This document shows positions 34,345 through 44,169 of a DNA stretch of 64,000 nt, piece after piece. Position numbers and translations under genes: made by a program. Every line of letters begins with the position of its first letter. Position 1 is the first letter of the stretch. Under the pieces are notes generated by a model that was not told the DNA's origin, ran no database searches, and was given only the letters and a program-made list of their open reading frames with translations. Source of the stretch: an uncultured Ruminococcus sp. (GTDB lineage Bacteria; Bacillota; Clostridia; Lachnospirales; Lachnospiraceae); contig CAMMBV010000001.1 in the NCBI GenBank assembly GCA_946494335.1, positions 1 through 64,000 of the forward strand, given 5' to 3'.

Positions 34345-35121
34345 GTGAAAGTGGTAATTTTGGCCGGCGGTTTTGGAACCAGGATCAGCGAGGAAAGTCA
34401 TCTGAAGCCGAAACCAATGATTGAAATCGGGGAAAAACCGATTTTGTGGCACATTATGAAATTATATTCTTTTTACGGATATAATGAGTTTATCATCTGC
34501 TGCGGGTACAAGCAGCATGTGATTAAAGAATGGTTTGCGGATTATTATCTGCACAACAGTGATATTACCTTTGACTTTACGCAGGACAATAAAATGATTG
34601 TTCACAACAATATTTCGGAACCCTGGAAGGTCACGCTGATTGACACCGGTCTGTACACCATGACCGGCGGAAGGATCAAAAGGATTCAGGAATATCTGGA
34701 GGACGATACATTTCTGCTGACCTACGGCGACGGAGTATCGGATGTAAATATAAAGGAGCTGGTATCCTTTCATCGTTCTCATGGAAAGATGGCAACCATC
34801 ACGTCGGCCCAGCCAGGGGGCAGATTTGGGGTGTTGGATATTCTGGAAGACGGAACCATCACCAATTTCAAAGAAAAGAAAAAAGAAGACAGCGGCTGGA
34901 TCAATGCCGGATTTATGGTTCTGGAACCGGAAATTATGGATCTGATTGAAGGAGACGATACGGTATTTGAAAAGTACCCGCTGGAAGAAGCGGCCAGAAG
35001 AGGACAGTTAAACGCTTACCGCCATAATGGATTCTGGCAGTGCATGGATACCATGCGTGAGAAAGAAAAACTGGAGGAGATGTGGCAGAGCGGCCATGCT
35101 CCCTGGAAAGTGTGGAAATAA
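34345..35121 (+). CDS. rfbF: Glucose-1-phosphate cytidylyltransferase
   Basis: A 258-residue cytoplasmic nucleotidyltransferase that makes CDP-glucose from CTP and glucose-1-phosphate, the entry step to CDP-3,6-dideoxyhexoses. The N-terminal LAGGFGTRISEESHLKPKPM loop and YGDGVSDVN metal motif fit RfbF/DdhA closely, including length. GTG start 34345 follows GGGAGA by 8 bases. Its stop overlaps the next start (TAATG), and RfbG and RfbH follow in pathway order. Confidence 0.93.
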   Translation: MKVVILAGGFGTRISEESHLKPKPMIEIGEKPILWHIMKLYSFYGYNEFIICCGYKQHVIKEWFADYYLHNSDITFDFTQDNKMIVHNNISEPWKVTLIDTGLYTMTGGRIKRIQEYLEDDTFLLTYGDGVSDVNIKELVSFHRSHGKMATITSAQPGGRFGVLDILEDGTITNFKEKKKEDSGWINAGFMVLEPEIMDLIEGDDTVFEKYPLEEAARRGQLNAYRHNGFWQCMDTMREKEKLEEMWQSGHAPWKVWK

Positions 35122-36176
35122 TGACAGATTTAAGTTTTTATAAAGGAAAGAAAGTGCTGGTCACAGGACATACCGGATTCAAAGGGAGCTGGCTGGTTAA
35201 AATGCTGGCTGATGCGGGAGCGGATGTGACAGGCTATTCCCTGGAGCCGCCTACGAAGCCGGCTCTTTTTCCGCTGTGCCGGGTACAGGACAAGATAAAT
35301 TCCGTCATCGGGGATATCCGGGACAGGGAACACCTCTGGAAGGTTTTAAGAGAAGCCAGGCCGGAGATCGTCTTTCATCTGGCGGCTCAGCCCATTGTAC
35401 GGGATTCCTATAAGGATCCCGTATATACCTATGAGACCAATGTGATGGGCACGGTGTATCTCATGGAAGGAGTGCGGACACTGGGGGGAGTGCGCTCTTT
35501 TTTGAATGTAACCACGGATAAGGTGTATGAAAACAGAGAATGGGAGTGGGGGTACCGGGAGACGGACCCGCTGGATGGCTTTGACCCTTATTCCAACAGC
35601 AAATCCTGTTCGGAGCTGGTGACCCACAGTTATCAGAATTCCTTTTTTAAGGACTCCGAGACGGCTGTTTCTACTGCCAGGGCGGGAAATGTCATCGGAG
35701 GCGGAGACTTTGCCAATGACCGGATCATTCCCGACTGTATACGGGCGGCCCTTGCCGGTGAGCCGGTAAAAGTAAGAAATCCCTGGTCCATCCGCCCCTT
35801 CCAGCATGTGCTGGAGCCTTTGGGAGCATATCTTCTGATTGCCAGGAAACAGTATGAAGACAGTAAATACGCGGGATATTATAATGTGGGACCAAAGGAT
35901 CAGGACTGTGTTACCACAGGCGAGCTGACGGATATGTTCTGCCGGGCCTGGGGCGAGGGACAGACTTGGATCAATCAGGCGCAGGAAGGACCTCATGAGG
36001 CCGGTTTTCTCAAACTGGACTGCTCCCGCATGAGGCAGGTGTTTGGCTGGACGCCCCGCTGGAATATTGAACAGGCCATTGAAAAAACGGTGGAATGGTT
36101 TAAAGTATACGCTTCCGGAGGCGATACGGCATCCTGCATGGAAGCGCAGATCAGAGAATTTACGGAGGAATCGTGA
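35121..36176 (+). CDS. rfbG: CDP-glucose 4,6-dehydratase
   Basis: A 351-residue extended short-chain dehydrogenase that converts CDP-glucose to CDP-4-keto-6-deoxyglucose with bound NAD. The nucleotide-binding TGHTGFKGSWL, the catalytic TTDKVYEN and the YSNSK active-site motif are all present. ATG 35121 is the coupled start overlapping the rfbF stop; upstream ATG codons in the frame lie inside rfbF. Second step of the pathway. Confidence 0.94.
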   Translation: MTDLSFYKGKKVLVTGHTGFKGSWLVKMLADAGADVTGYSLEPPTKPALFPLCRVQDKINSVIGDIRDREHLWKVLREARPEIVFHLAAQPIVRDSYKDPVYTYETNVMGTVYLMEGVRTLGGVRSFLNVTTDKVYENREWEWGYRETDPLDGFDPYSNSKSCSELVTHSYQNSFFKDSETAVSTARAGNVIGGGDFANDRIIPDCIRAALAGEPVKVRNPWSIRPFQHVLEPLGAYLLIARKQYEDSKYAGYYNVGPKDQDCVTTGELTDMFCRAWGEGQTWINQAQEGPHEAGFLKLDCSRMRQVFGWTPRWNIEQAIEKTVEWFKVYASGGDTASCMEAQIREFTEES

Positions 36177-36177
36177 T

Positions 36178-37518
36178 ATGTTTGAAAATATGACGGAGCA
36201 GGAAGCGAGACGGCAGCTGCTGGAGTTGGTGGGCGCTTACTGTGATAAATATCATAAAAAAGAACCTTACCGGGCGGGAGATAGGATTCCCTATGCGTCC
36301 AGAGTATACGACCGGGAGGAAATGACAAATCTGGTGGACAGCGCGCTGGAGTTCTGGCTGACCTCCGGCAGGTATACGGATGAATTTGAAGCGGAGTTTG
36401 CAAAGTATTTGAACGTACGGTACTGTTCCCTGGTAAATTCCGGCTCTTCCGCCAACCTGCTGGCGTTCATGGCGCTGACCTCCCCTCTGTTGGGAGAGCG
36501 GCAGGTGCGTCCCGGAGATGAGATTATCACGGTGGCGGCAGGATTTCCCACCACGGTTACGCCCATGGTGCAGTACGGCGCCGTTCCCGTTTTTGTGGAT
36601 GTGACTATTCCCCAGTACAACGTGGATGTGACCAGACTGGAGGGAGCCCTGTCAGAAAAGACGAAGGGTGTGATGCTGGCCCATACCCTTGGAAATCCTT
36701 TTGATTTAAAGGCGGTAAAGGATTTCTGCAGCCGGCACGGCCTGTGGCTCATCGAGGATAACTGCGATGCGCTGGGAAGCGCTTATACGCTGGACGGGAA
36801 AACTTACCTTACCGGAACGGTGGGAGATATCGGAACCTCCAGCTTCTATCCTCCTCATCATATGACCATGGGAGAGGGCGGCGCGGTATACACCAATGAT
36901 CCGCTTCTTCACAAGATTGTCCGTTCCTTCCGCGATTGGGGCAGGGACTGCATGTGCCCTCCGGGCCGGGACAATCTGTGCGGTCACCGGTTTGACCGTC
37001 AGTACGGCCAGCTGCCGGTGGGGTACGACCACAAATATGTCTATTCTCATTTTGGCTACAACTTAAAGGCGACGGATATGCAGGCGGCCGTGGGGTGCGC
37101 CCAGATAAAGAAATTCCCGTCCTTTGTAAAGCGAAGAAAAGAAAATTTCACCCGCTTAAAAGAAGGGCTTTGGGAGCTTGGGGATTCCTATACTTTGCCG
37201 GAACCCTGTGAAAATTCCGATCCCTGCTGGTTTGGATTTCTGATTACCTGCAAGGAAGGCTGCGACAGAAACCGGGTGGTTCAGTATGCGGAATCCCAGG
37301 GCGTGCAGACCAGAATGCTGTTCTCCGGAAATCTGACGAAGCATCCCTGCTTTGACCAGATGCGAAAGGAACAGCGGGGCTACCGGATCGCCGGCGGCCT
37401 TGAAGTGACGGACCGAATCATGACGGATACCTTCTGGATCGGAGTTTATCCCGGTATGACAGATGAAATGCTGGACCGGATGATACAGGTACTGAAGGAC
37501 GCGGTAAAAAAACAGTAA
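36178..37518 (+). CDS. rfbH: CDP-4-keto-6-deoxyglucose 3-dehydratase (E1, RfbH)
   Basis: A 446-residue PMP-dependent [2Fe-2S] enzyme that removes the C3 hydroxyl. As in RfbH/DdhC, the aminotransferase lysine is replaced by histidine (FYPPHHMTMGEGG). The iron-sulfur cysteines CMC...C (spacing C-x1-C-x7-C) and an upstream Cys (EDNCDALG) are present. The E3-type reductase partner (DdhD) that normally completes the reaction is not in this cluster. GGAGG lies 9 bases before ATG 36178, two bases after rfbG. Confidence 0.93.
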   Translation: MFENMTEQEARRQLLELVGAYCDKYHKKEPYRAGDRIPYASRVYDREEMTNLVDSALEFWLTSGRYTDEFEAEFAKYLNVRYCSLVNSGSSANLLAFMALTSPLLGERQVRPGDEIITVAAGFPTTVTPMVQYGAVPVFVDVTIPQYNVDVTRLEGALSEKTKGVMLAHTLGNPFDLKAVKDFCSRHGLWLIEDNCDALGSAYTLDGKTYLTGTVGDIGTSSFYPPHHMTMGEGGAVYTNDPLLHKIVRSFRDWGRDCMCPPGRDNLCGHRFDRQYGQLPVGYDHKYVYSHFGYNLKATDMQAAVGCAQIKKFPSFVKRRKENFTRLKEGLWELGDSYTLPEPCENSDPCWFGFLITCKEGCDRNRVVQYAESQGVQTRMLFSGNLTKHPCFDQMRKEQRGYRIAGGLEVTDRIMTDTFWIGVYPGMTDEMLDRMIQVLKDAVKKQ

Positions 37519-37556
37519 ACTGACAAAAAAGACTGACTCGGAGGAACAGTATAAGT

Positions 37557-38870
37557 ATGGCATTTGATGAAAAATTGCGATGGTTTGGATTCTGGGGGCT
37601 GGACGGCGTAAGAGGCGGAAAAGTGCGCCGGTATTACAACCAGATTCAGAACAGCTTTAAAAACGGAACTTCCATTGCCAGGACAGAGGAGAAAATCCGC
37701 AGACTGATCAGCCACGCGGTGAACACCACAGAATTTTACCGGGAATTTTCAGAGGATACACCGCTGTCAAAGCTTCCCGTGGTAAATAAAGACACCTTTC
37801 GACAGCATTATGATGCGTTTCTGTCCTCAAAGTATAAGGATGCCAGGGACAACCGACAGATGTCCACCAGCGGCTCCACCGGAACGCCCCTGACCATGAT
37901 ACAGAATAAAGATAAAATTGACCACAACACGGCGGGCGGTATTTTCTTAAGCGCGGCGGGCGGCTATTATATCGGCATGAAGGAAGCCTTTATCCGGGTG
38001 TGGGTCAACAATGTAAAAAAAGGAAAGCTGCAGCTTCTGATGGAAAATATGATCATGATGGACAGCTCCCGCATGGACGACGAAGGCGTGGAGAAGATGC
38101 TTCAGGTGATCGAAAAGAAAAAGGTGAAATGTCTGGTGGGTTATTCTTCTGCACTGGAGCAGATCAGCCGCTATATCACCAGGACGGGAAGGGATGTGTC
38201 CCGGTTTCAGGTGGCGGCCATCATTCCCATCTCGGAGTCCATGGCTCCTGTTCTGCGCAAAGATCTGCAGCATCAGTTTCGCTGTCCGGTACGGGCCTGG
38301 TATTCCAATGAAGAGAACGGCATTATGGGAATCCAGGATGCAGTGGAGGAAGGATATCACATCGATACGGAAAGCTACTATTATGAGATTCTGAAGATGG
38401 ACAGCGACGAACCGGCCGATCTTGGAGAGCTGGGTCGGATTGTCATCACGGATCTTTATAATTACGCTTTTCCCATTCTCCGGTATGACAACGGAGACAC
38501 GGCAGTGGCCAGAAAAAAAGTGAAAAACGGAAGATATAAGCTTTATCTTTCCAGCCTGTACGGCAGACGCAGCGATCTGATTTATGACTGCGACGGCAAA
38601 GCGCTGACCCCCTATATCATCACCAATAATATGTGGGATGTAAAGGGTGTGAAGCAGTTTCGCTTTATCCAGGAAGATGCAGGTGTGTATACACTGTGGC
38701 TGAACGGGGATAAAGAAGAGATGGATGTGGATAACATCACAGGAAGGATCCGGCCGTACCTGGGAGAGGTGGCAAAGCTTTCCGTGGAGTTCGTGGATGA
38801 GATTCCGGTGCTGGCTTCCGGAAAACGCAAATATATAGAAAACAGATGGAAAGCAGGGGAGAAACGGTGA
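37557..38870 (+). CDS. CapK/PaaK-like adenylate-forming enzyme 1
   Basis: A 437-residue protein of the phenylacetate-CoA ligase-like superfamily. The P-loop STSGSTGTPLTM (about residue 100) and a downstream RYDNGDTA block indicate AMP-ligase chemistry: activation of a carboxylic acid with ATP. In capsule and cell-wall clusters such 'CapK' proteins are common and thought to attach acyl or amino acid decorations. It is a paralogue of the protein encoded at 40064; a flippase gene separates them. Confidence 0.82.
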   Translation: MAFDEKLRWFGFWGLDGVRGGKVRRYYNQIQNSFKNGTSIARTEEKIRRLISHAVNTTEFYREFSEDTPLSKLPVVNKDTFRQHYDAFLSSKYKDARDNRQMSTSGSTGTPLTMIQNKDKIDHNTAGGIFLSAAGGYYIGMKEAFIRVWVNNVKKGKLQLLMENMIMMDSSRMDDEGVEKMLQVIEKKKVKCLVGYSSALEQISRYITRTGRDVSRFQVAAIIPISESMAPVLRKDLQHQFRCPVRAWYSNEENGIMGIQDAVEEGYHIDTESYYYEILKMDSDEPADLGELGRIVITDLYNYAFPILRYDNGDTAVARKKVKNGRYKLYLSSLYGRRSDLIYDCDGKALTPYIITNNMWDVKGVKQFRFIQEDAGVYTLWLNGDKEEMDVDNITGRIRPYLGEVAKLSVEFVDEIPVLASGKRKYIENRWKAGEKR

Positions 38871-40057
38871 AAAAAACCCAGGGAAAACAGATTTTGGGAA
38901 ATACGGCCTATACCATGGGCGGCATGCTGTTGATGAACGGGGTTCTGCAGCTTGCCGTCTATCCCCTTTTCAATGCCGGAATGGGGCAGGCGCAGCTGGG
39001 AAATGTGCTCTATATCATGGGGCTTGTCAGTATCCTATGTCCTTCTGTGGGACAGGCGCTGAACACCAGCCGTCTGGTGGTGAGGCGCACCTGTCAGGTA
39101 TCCAATGGAGATTATGACCGGCTGCTGCTTTTGTTTGCCGGTGTGGGCGGAGTGATTGCCATTTTAGGTTCCGGTTCTTTCGTAGGCGGCTTTGGCTCCA
39201 TGGCGCTTACGCTTATTCTGGTGTTGTTTACTGCCTTTCGCTATTACGGTGATGTGGAGTACCGGCTGAATCTGAATTATAAAAGGTATTTTATCTACTA
39301 TGCGTTGACGGCGGCAGGCTATCTGGCTGGGTACGGCCTGTATCGTCTGACGGGAAACTGGTTTCTGGTTTTTCTGACAGGAGAGGGCGCGGCCCTTGCT
39401 TACGTGGGAATCACCGGAAATGTTTTTAAGAATTTCTGGAAGAAGAGCGAATACTTCCGGACCGCATGTATGCGGGGGTTTTTCCTGACCATCTCCTATC
39501 TGATTACCAACACCACGCTGAACATGGACAGGCTTGCGCTTAAGCATCTGGTGGGAAATGAGGCGGTCACCTGGTATTATGTGGTATCGCTGATCGGTAA
39601 AACCATGGTTCTTCTGGTAGCGCCCATCAATACGATTGTGATTTCCTATCTGACCAGACGGGAGAGAACATTAAACAGAAAGGAATTTACTCTGGCCGCC
39701 GGGGCCGGATTTCTGGTATCGCTGCTGTTCTTTCTGTGTTGTCAGATTGGAACTCCCCTGTTCGTCCGGATTTTTTATCCGGATCTTTATGAATCAGTCC
39801 GCTCCCTGGTGACTGTGGTAAATCTGACCCAGGTGCTGGCCCTTTACTCGGCCTTTCTCTTTATTCTGGTGCTGACCTTTACCGATGAAACCTGGCAGCT
39901 GATACTGCAGGGAGCTCATCTGGTGATTATGACCGCACTGGTGCTGATTTTCACAGTGAGGGGCGGGATTACGGGGTTTGCCTGGGCCGCGCTGACGGCC
40001 AATGCCCTGCGGGTGGCGGCGGTAATTATTTTGGGATATGGAAAAATCAGGAGGTAA
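38867..40057 (+). CDS. Wzx-like polysaccharide flippase
   Basis: A 396-residue membrane protein with about 11-12 helices, consistent with the MATE/Wzx (MVF) fold that flips lipid-linked oligosaccharides. A helix-rich pattern with basic loops and the mid-protein NTTLNMDRLALKHLVG fits O-antigen flippases. The GTG at 38867 overlaps the preceding stop (GTGA) and has AGGGGAG upstream; an ATG seven codons earlier is an alternative. The next gene's ribosome binding site lies at its 3' end. Confidence 0.8.
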   Translation: MKKTQGKQILGNTAYTMGGMLLMNGVLQLAVYPLFNAGMGQAQLGNVLYIMGLVSILCPSVGQALNTSRLVVRRTCQVSNGDYDRLLLLFAGVGGVIAILGSGSFVGGFGSMALTLILVLFTAFRYYGDVEYRLNLNYKRYFIYYALTAAGYLAGYGLYRLTGNWFLVFLTGEGAALAYVGITGNVFKNFWKKSEYFRTACMRGFFLTISYLITNTTLNMDRLALKHLVGNEAVTWYYVVSLIGKTMVLLVAPINTIVISYLTRRERTLNRKEFTLAAGAGFLVSLLFFLCCQIGTPLFVRIFYPDLYESVRSLVTVVNLTQVLALYSAFLFILVLTFTDETWQLILQGAHLVIMTALVLIFTVRGGITGFAWAALTANALRVAAVIILGYGKIRR

Positions 40058-40063
40058 CAAGAT

Positions 40064-41392
40064 ATGCAAGATATGCAGGCGGGTGAAATATTACGGCGAA
40101 AGGCTTTTAATCTGCTGGATCGGCTGCAGGGAGGCAGATTGAACCAGCTAAAGGAAGTAAATAAAAGAGAAATCACAGACGGGATCACTTTGGATTATGA
40201 AAAGAGAAGACTGAAAGCCCTGCTGGAATTTGCAAAGAAAAATTCTCCGTTTTACCGGGCGTATGGGGACGCGCAGTGTCTTTCGGATTTTCCGGTGATG
40301 AATAAAAGCGATTACAACGAGCATTTCGATGAAATCTTATGTGATCCCTGGAGGGATGATAAAAAGAAAACATACCGTCTTTCCACCAGCGGTTCCACGG
40401 GATCTCCTTTTACCGTGCTCTGTGACGGAGACAAGATGGACCGGATCAACATGAACTTTATTGCCTGCATGGAGCTGAATGGTTTCCGCATGGGCATGAA
40501 GCGGGGAGAGTTCCGGGTATGGATTGAAGGGAAGAATACCATCAGCAAATGGAAATCTTTTAAGAACAATCTGCTGATGATTGACATCTCCAATATGGGA
40601 GAGGAGGCTCTTGCTGGCATCTGTGAGAGAATCAAAAAGCAGAAGATTCAGGTTCTGGTCAGCTATTCCAGCGCTTTGACGGCGCTGGCCGCTTACATCC
40701 GGGATCATCAGGTGGATATTTCCGGATGGGATGTGGAGATGATATTTTCCATGGGAGAAGCGCTGCCGGAGGCCACCTTTGATCTTCTGACGGAAATCTT
40801 CGGCTTTTCTCCTGTCAGATCCTATGGAAACAATGAAAACGGTTTTATTGCCATAGGGCTTCAGGATCAGAAGGAATATACCGTAGATCTGTATAACTTT
40901 TATATAGAGATTTTAAAACTGCAAAGCGATGAGCCGGCAGAGCCCGGGGAACTGGGAAGAATTGTGGTGACGGATTATTATAACCGGGCGTTTCCCATGA
41001 TTCGCTATGATACGGGAGATACAGGCATTCTGGAAATCATCCAGGATGAAAAAGGAAGAAAACACGGCGTATTTAAGGAGATTTACGGAAGAAGAGGCTC
41101 TCTTTTGTATAACTGTAAGGGGGAACCCCTGTCCATTCATGTATTTATGAATGTGCTCCTTCATCTGGAGGGTGTGGTTCATCAGGCGAAATGCATCCAG
41201 TGGGAAAAACAAAGGTATGAATTGCTTTTAAATGCGGACCGCAGTAAAATCGATGAGGATCAGGTAGTGGCATCCTACCGGAAATACCTGGGAGAGGATG
41301 CCAGGATCGATGTGACTTACGTGGATGAAATCCCGGTGCAGGCGTCGGGGAAACGGATGGTTTGCGAGAACCGGTGCCCCGATTATCAATAG
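40064..41392 (+). CDS. CapK/PaaK-like adenylate-forming enzyme 2
   Basis: A 442-residue paralogue of the enzyme at 37557, with the same P-loop (STSGSTGSPFTV), the EENG/NENG-type block (SYGNNENGF) and RYDTGDTG. The pair share length and block order, so one arose by duplication. Both may activate acids used to decorate the glycan. AGGAGGT ends 7 bases before the ATG. Confidence 0.82.
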   Translation: MQDMQAGEILRRKAFNLLDRLQGGRLNQLKEVNKREITDGITLDYEKRRLKALLEFAKKNSPFYRAYGDAQCLSDFPVMNKSDYNEHFDEILCDPWRDDKKKTYRLSTSGSTGSPFTVLCDGDKMDRINMNFIACMELNGFRMGMKRGEFRVWIEGKNTISKWKSFKNNLLMIDISNMGEEALAGICERIKKQKIQVLVSYSSALTALAAYIRDHQVDISGWDVEMIFSMGEALPEATFDLLTEIFGFSPVRSYGNNENGFIAIGLQDQKEYTVDLYNFYIEILKLQSDEPAEPGELGRIVVTDYYNRAFPMIRYDTGDTGILEIIQDEKGRKHGVFKEIYGRRGSLLYNCKGEPLSIHVFMNVLLHLEGVVHQAKCIQWEKQRYELLLNADRSKIDEDQVVASYRKYLGEDARIDVTYVDEIPVQASGKRMVCENRCPDYQ

Positions 41393-41404
41393 AAGGAAAA
41401 GGAA

Positions 41405-43243
41405 ATGAAAAAGAAGGTTTCAGATTATATTGCTGATTATATAGCGGAGCGGGGAATCCGCGATGTATTTACGGTGACAGGCGGAGGAGCCATGCACATG
41501 AACGCGTCTTTTGGCCGTCATCCGGTACTGAAATGCACGTATCATCATCATGAGCAGGCGGCGGCCATGGCGGCGGAGGCTTATGCCAGAGTGGATAACC
41601 AGATGGCGGCGGTCTGTGTCACTTCCGGACCGGGGGCGGCCAACGCCGTCACGGGAGTGCTCTGCGCATGGACTGACTCCATCCCCATGATTGTGTTTTC
41701 CGGACAGGTACGCTACGATACCACAGTGCGCAGCAGCGGGCTGAAGCTGCGCACCATGGGCGTGCAGGAATATGATATCACTTTATCCGTCGCGCCTATG
41801 ACAAAGTATGCGGTGATGGTGACAAAGGCACAGGATATCCGTTATCATCTGGAGCGGGCGCTCTATCTGGCGGTCCATGGCCGGCCGGGCCCGGTATGGC
41901 TGGATATTCCCCTGGATGTGCAGGGAGCTATGGTGGAGCCGGAAAACTTAAGAAAGTATGATCCGGCAGAGGATGAGGATGAAATTCCCGCCGGCATTTC
42001 CTGGGAGACGGCGGCCATTGTGCTGGACAAAATCCAGACCAGCAGCCGTCCGGTGATCTTTGTGGGAAACGGCGTGCGCCTTTCCAAAGGGTATTCTTCC
42101 TTCCGGCGTCTGGCTGATATGCTGGGGATTCCTCTGGTGACGGGGATGAGCAGTGTGGATGCGGTGGAGACGGAGCATCCCCTTTATGTGGGGAGAAACG
42201 GAAGCACAGGGGATCGGGCCGGAAATTTTGCCGTGCAAAACTGTGATCTTCTTCTTTCTCTGGGCAGCCGCCAGAGCTTTTTGCAGACGGGATTTGCCTA
42301 TGAGACCTGGGCCAGAGGCGCCTATACTATATTAAACGATATCGACGGGGAGGAGCTGAAAAAGCCCAGCCTGCACGTGGATATGCCGGTGGTGGGAAAT
42401 GTGCTGGAGCTGATGGAAAAAATGTTGATTCTGCTGATCCGGGCAGGTTTTTCCAAAGAAAGGCCCCTGTTTCAGAAGGAAGAATGGCTTGCCCGCTGCC
42501 AAAAGTGGAAGGAAGCATATCCGGTGGTGACCGAAGAACATTACCGGACGGTGGAAGAGGGGCGAACCAACATCTATGCATTTTTCCATGAGATGACGAA
42601 GAGGTTAAAAGAAGGTGCCAAACTGGTGGTCAGCGTGGGAACCTCCCGGGTGGCCGGAAGTCAGAGCGCGGTCATCAAAAGAAAAACACGGTTTATCACC
42701 AATCCCAATACGGCTTCCATGGGATACGGGCTGCCGGCTGCCATCGGCGTCTGCCGCGGGGCAAAGGAGGAAGTGATCTGTGTGACCGGAGAGGGCAGTC
42801 TGCAGATGAATCTGCAGGAGCTGCAGACTATTGTTCAGAACCGGTTTCCCATCAAGATCTTTGTGATCAATAACGAAGGGTACCATTCCATTCGTCAGAC
42901 CCAGATGAATTTCTTCGGGGAGCCGCTGGTGGGAGTGGGTCCCCAGAGCGGGGATTTAAGCTTTCCAAATCTGGAAAAGCTGGCCTGGGCCTATGGCATC
43001 TCTTACGCTTCCTGCAAAGACAGCGAAACGCTGGGTGAAGATGTGGAAGAGGTTCTGCAAAGACCGGGGGCGGTGATCTGTGAAGTGTTTGTGACAAAGC
43101 AGCAGTACACTCAGCCCAAAACGGCGTCCCGGCGGCTTCCCGACGGGCGGATGGTTTCCGCGCCCCTGGAGGATATGTATCCCTTCCTGGACCGGGAGGA
43201 ACTGAAGGAAAATATGATCATTGATTTAGTTGAGGAAACATGA
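41405..43243 (+). CDS. TPP-dependent enzyme, acetolactate synthase/YerE-like
   Basis: A 612-residue thiamine pyrophosphate enzyme of the acetolactate synthase family. Glu50 (HHHEQAA) is the cofactor-activating residue and GEGSLQMNLQELQT the TPP/metal motif. No small regulatory subunit or other branched-chain amino acid gene is nearby. In a CDP-dideoxysugar cluster the closest known role is that of YerE, which adds a two-carbon acetyl unit from pyruvate to C4 of CDP-3,6-dideoxy-4-keto-glucose on the way to yersiniose. That role is inferred from context. Confidence 0.82.
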   Translation: MKKKVSDYIADYIAERGIRDVFTVTGGGAMHMNASFGRHPVLKCTYHHHEQAAAMAAEAYARVDNQMAAVCVTSGPGAANAVTGVLCAWTDSIPMIVFSGQVRYDTTVRSSGLKLRTMGVQEYDITLSVAPMTKYAVMVTKAQDIRYHLERALYLAVHGRPGPVWLDIPLDVQGAMVEPENLRKYDPAEDEDEIPAGISWETAAIVLDKIQTSSRPVIFVGNGVRLSKGYSSFRRLADMLGIPLVTGMSSVDAVETEHPLYVGRNGSTGDRAGNFAVQNCDLLLSLGSRQSFLQTGFAYETWARGAYTILNDIDGEELKKPSLHVDMPVVGNVLELMEKMLILLIRAGFSKERPLFQKEEWLARCQKWKEAYPVVTEEHYRTVEEGRTNIYAFFHEMTKRLKEGAKLVVSVGTSRVAGSQSAVIKRKTRFITNPNTASMGYGLPAAIGVCRGAKEEVICVTGEGSLQMNLQELQTIVQNRFPIKIFVINNEGYHSIRQTQMNFFGEPLVGVGPQSGDLSFPNLEKLAWAYGISYASCKDSETLGEDVEEVLQRPGAVICEVFVTKQQYTQPKTASRRLPDGRMVSAPLEDMYPFLDREELKENMIIDLVEET

Positions 43244-44169
43244 TGAGGATGAAACGGATTGTAGTGACAGGGGCCACCAGCATGATCGGTGCGGCCCTGA
43301 TCAGGGAATGCCTAAGGCACGGTGTTGAGGTTTATGCGGCAGTCAGGGCGGATTCTTCCAGAAAGGACAGGATTCCCGCTTCGCATCTGGTACACCCGGT
43401 GTTCTGTTCTCTGGAAGAACTTTCAAAACTGCCGGAGAAAATATCAGAGCCCTGTGACACCTTCTACCACATTGCGTGGGGGAATACAGGAGCTGCCAGA
43501 GATAAAAGCACACTGCTTCAAAGCCGGAACATAGAATATACGTTAAAAGCGCTTCAGGCGGCCAGGACGCTGGGATGCACCCGGTTTATCGGAGCCGGTT
43601 CCCAGGCGGAGTACGGCGTTCTGGATATGGATTCTATCGCTCCTGACGCCCCGGAGCATCCGGCGACGCCTTACGGGGTTGCCAAGCTGGCTGCGGGGAA
43701 GCTGGCTTTTCTGATGGCAAAAGAGCTTGGAATCGAATGCATCTGGCCCAGAATTTTCAGTGTGTACGGAATTTATGACAAGGAGTCCTCCATGATTTCA
43801 GACAGCATTAAAAAAATGCTGGCAGGCGAGGAAACTTCTTTTACTCCGGCCAGGCAGCGGTGGGACTATCTGTACTGTGAGGATGCGGGAAGAGCCTATT
43901 ATCTGATCGGCGAGAAAGGCCATGACGGCGCTGTTTATTGCGTGGGCAGCGGTCAGGCCAGACCTCTTGCAAAATACATTTATGAGATGAGGGACGCTGT
44001 GAATCCCGGGATATGTCCGGGCATCGGGAAACGGCCTTATCCCCCCGGCGCGGTGATGAATCTGTGCGCCGATATCAGGACGCTTCGGGAGGACACGGGC
44101 TTTGAGCCGGAGATTTCCTTTGGGGAGGGAATAAAACGGACGGTGGAGTGGTTAAGGAGAAAAGGATAA
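43240..44169 (+). CDS. NAD-dependent epimerase/reductase (extended SDR)
   Basis: A 309-residue extended SDR protein with the Rossmann motif TGATSMIGAAL and active-site YGVAK. Overlapping the TPP enzyme gene by 4 bases, it is placed to reduce the acetylated or keto sugar intermediate, as YerF does, or to reduce/epimerise C4. ATG 43240 follows GAGGAA; ATG 43243 is equally possible. Confidence 0.82.
   Translation: MMRMKRIVVTGATSMIGAALIRECLRHGVEVYAAVRADSSRKDRIPASHLVHPVFCSLEELSKLPEKISEPCDTFYHIAWGNTGAARDKSTLLQSRNIEYTLKALQAARTLGCTRFIGAGSQAEYGVLDMDSIAPDAPEHPATPYGVAKLAAGKLAFLMAKELGIECIWPRIFSVYGIYDKESSMISDSIKKMLAGEETSFTPARQRWDYLYCEDAGRAYYLIGEKGHDGAVYCVGSGQARPLAKYIYEMRDAVNPGICPGIGKRPYPPGAVMNLCADIRTLREDTGFEPEISFGEGIKRTVEWLRRKG

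Noticed and set aside
41405..43243. Calling the TPP enzyme ilvB (branched-chain amino acid synthesis)
   Set aside because: No ilvN, ilvC or ilvD is nearby and the gene sits inside a CDP-dideoxysugar operon, which favours a sugar-modifying role.
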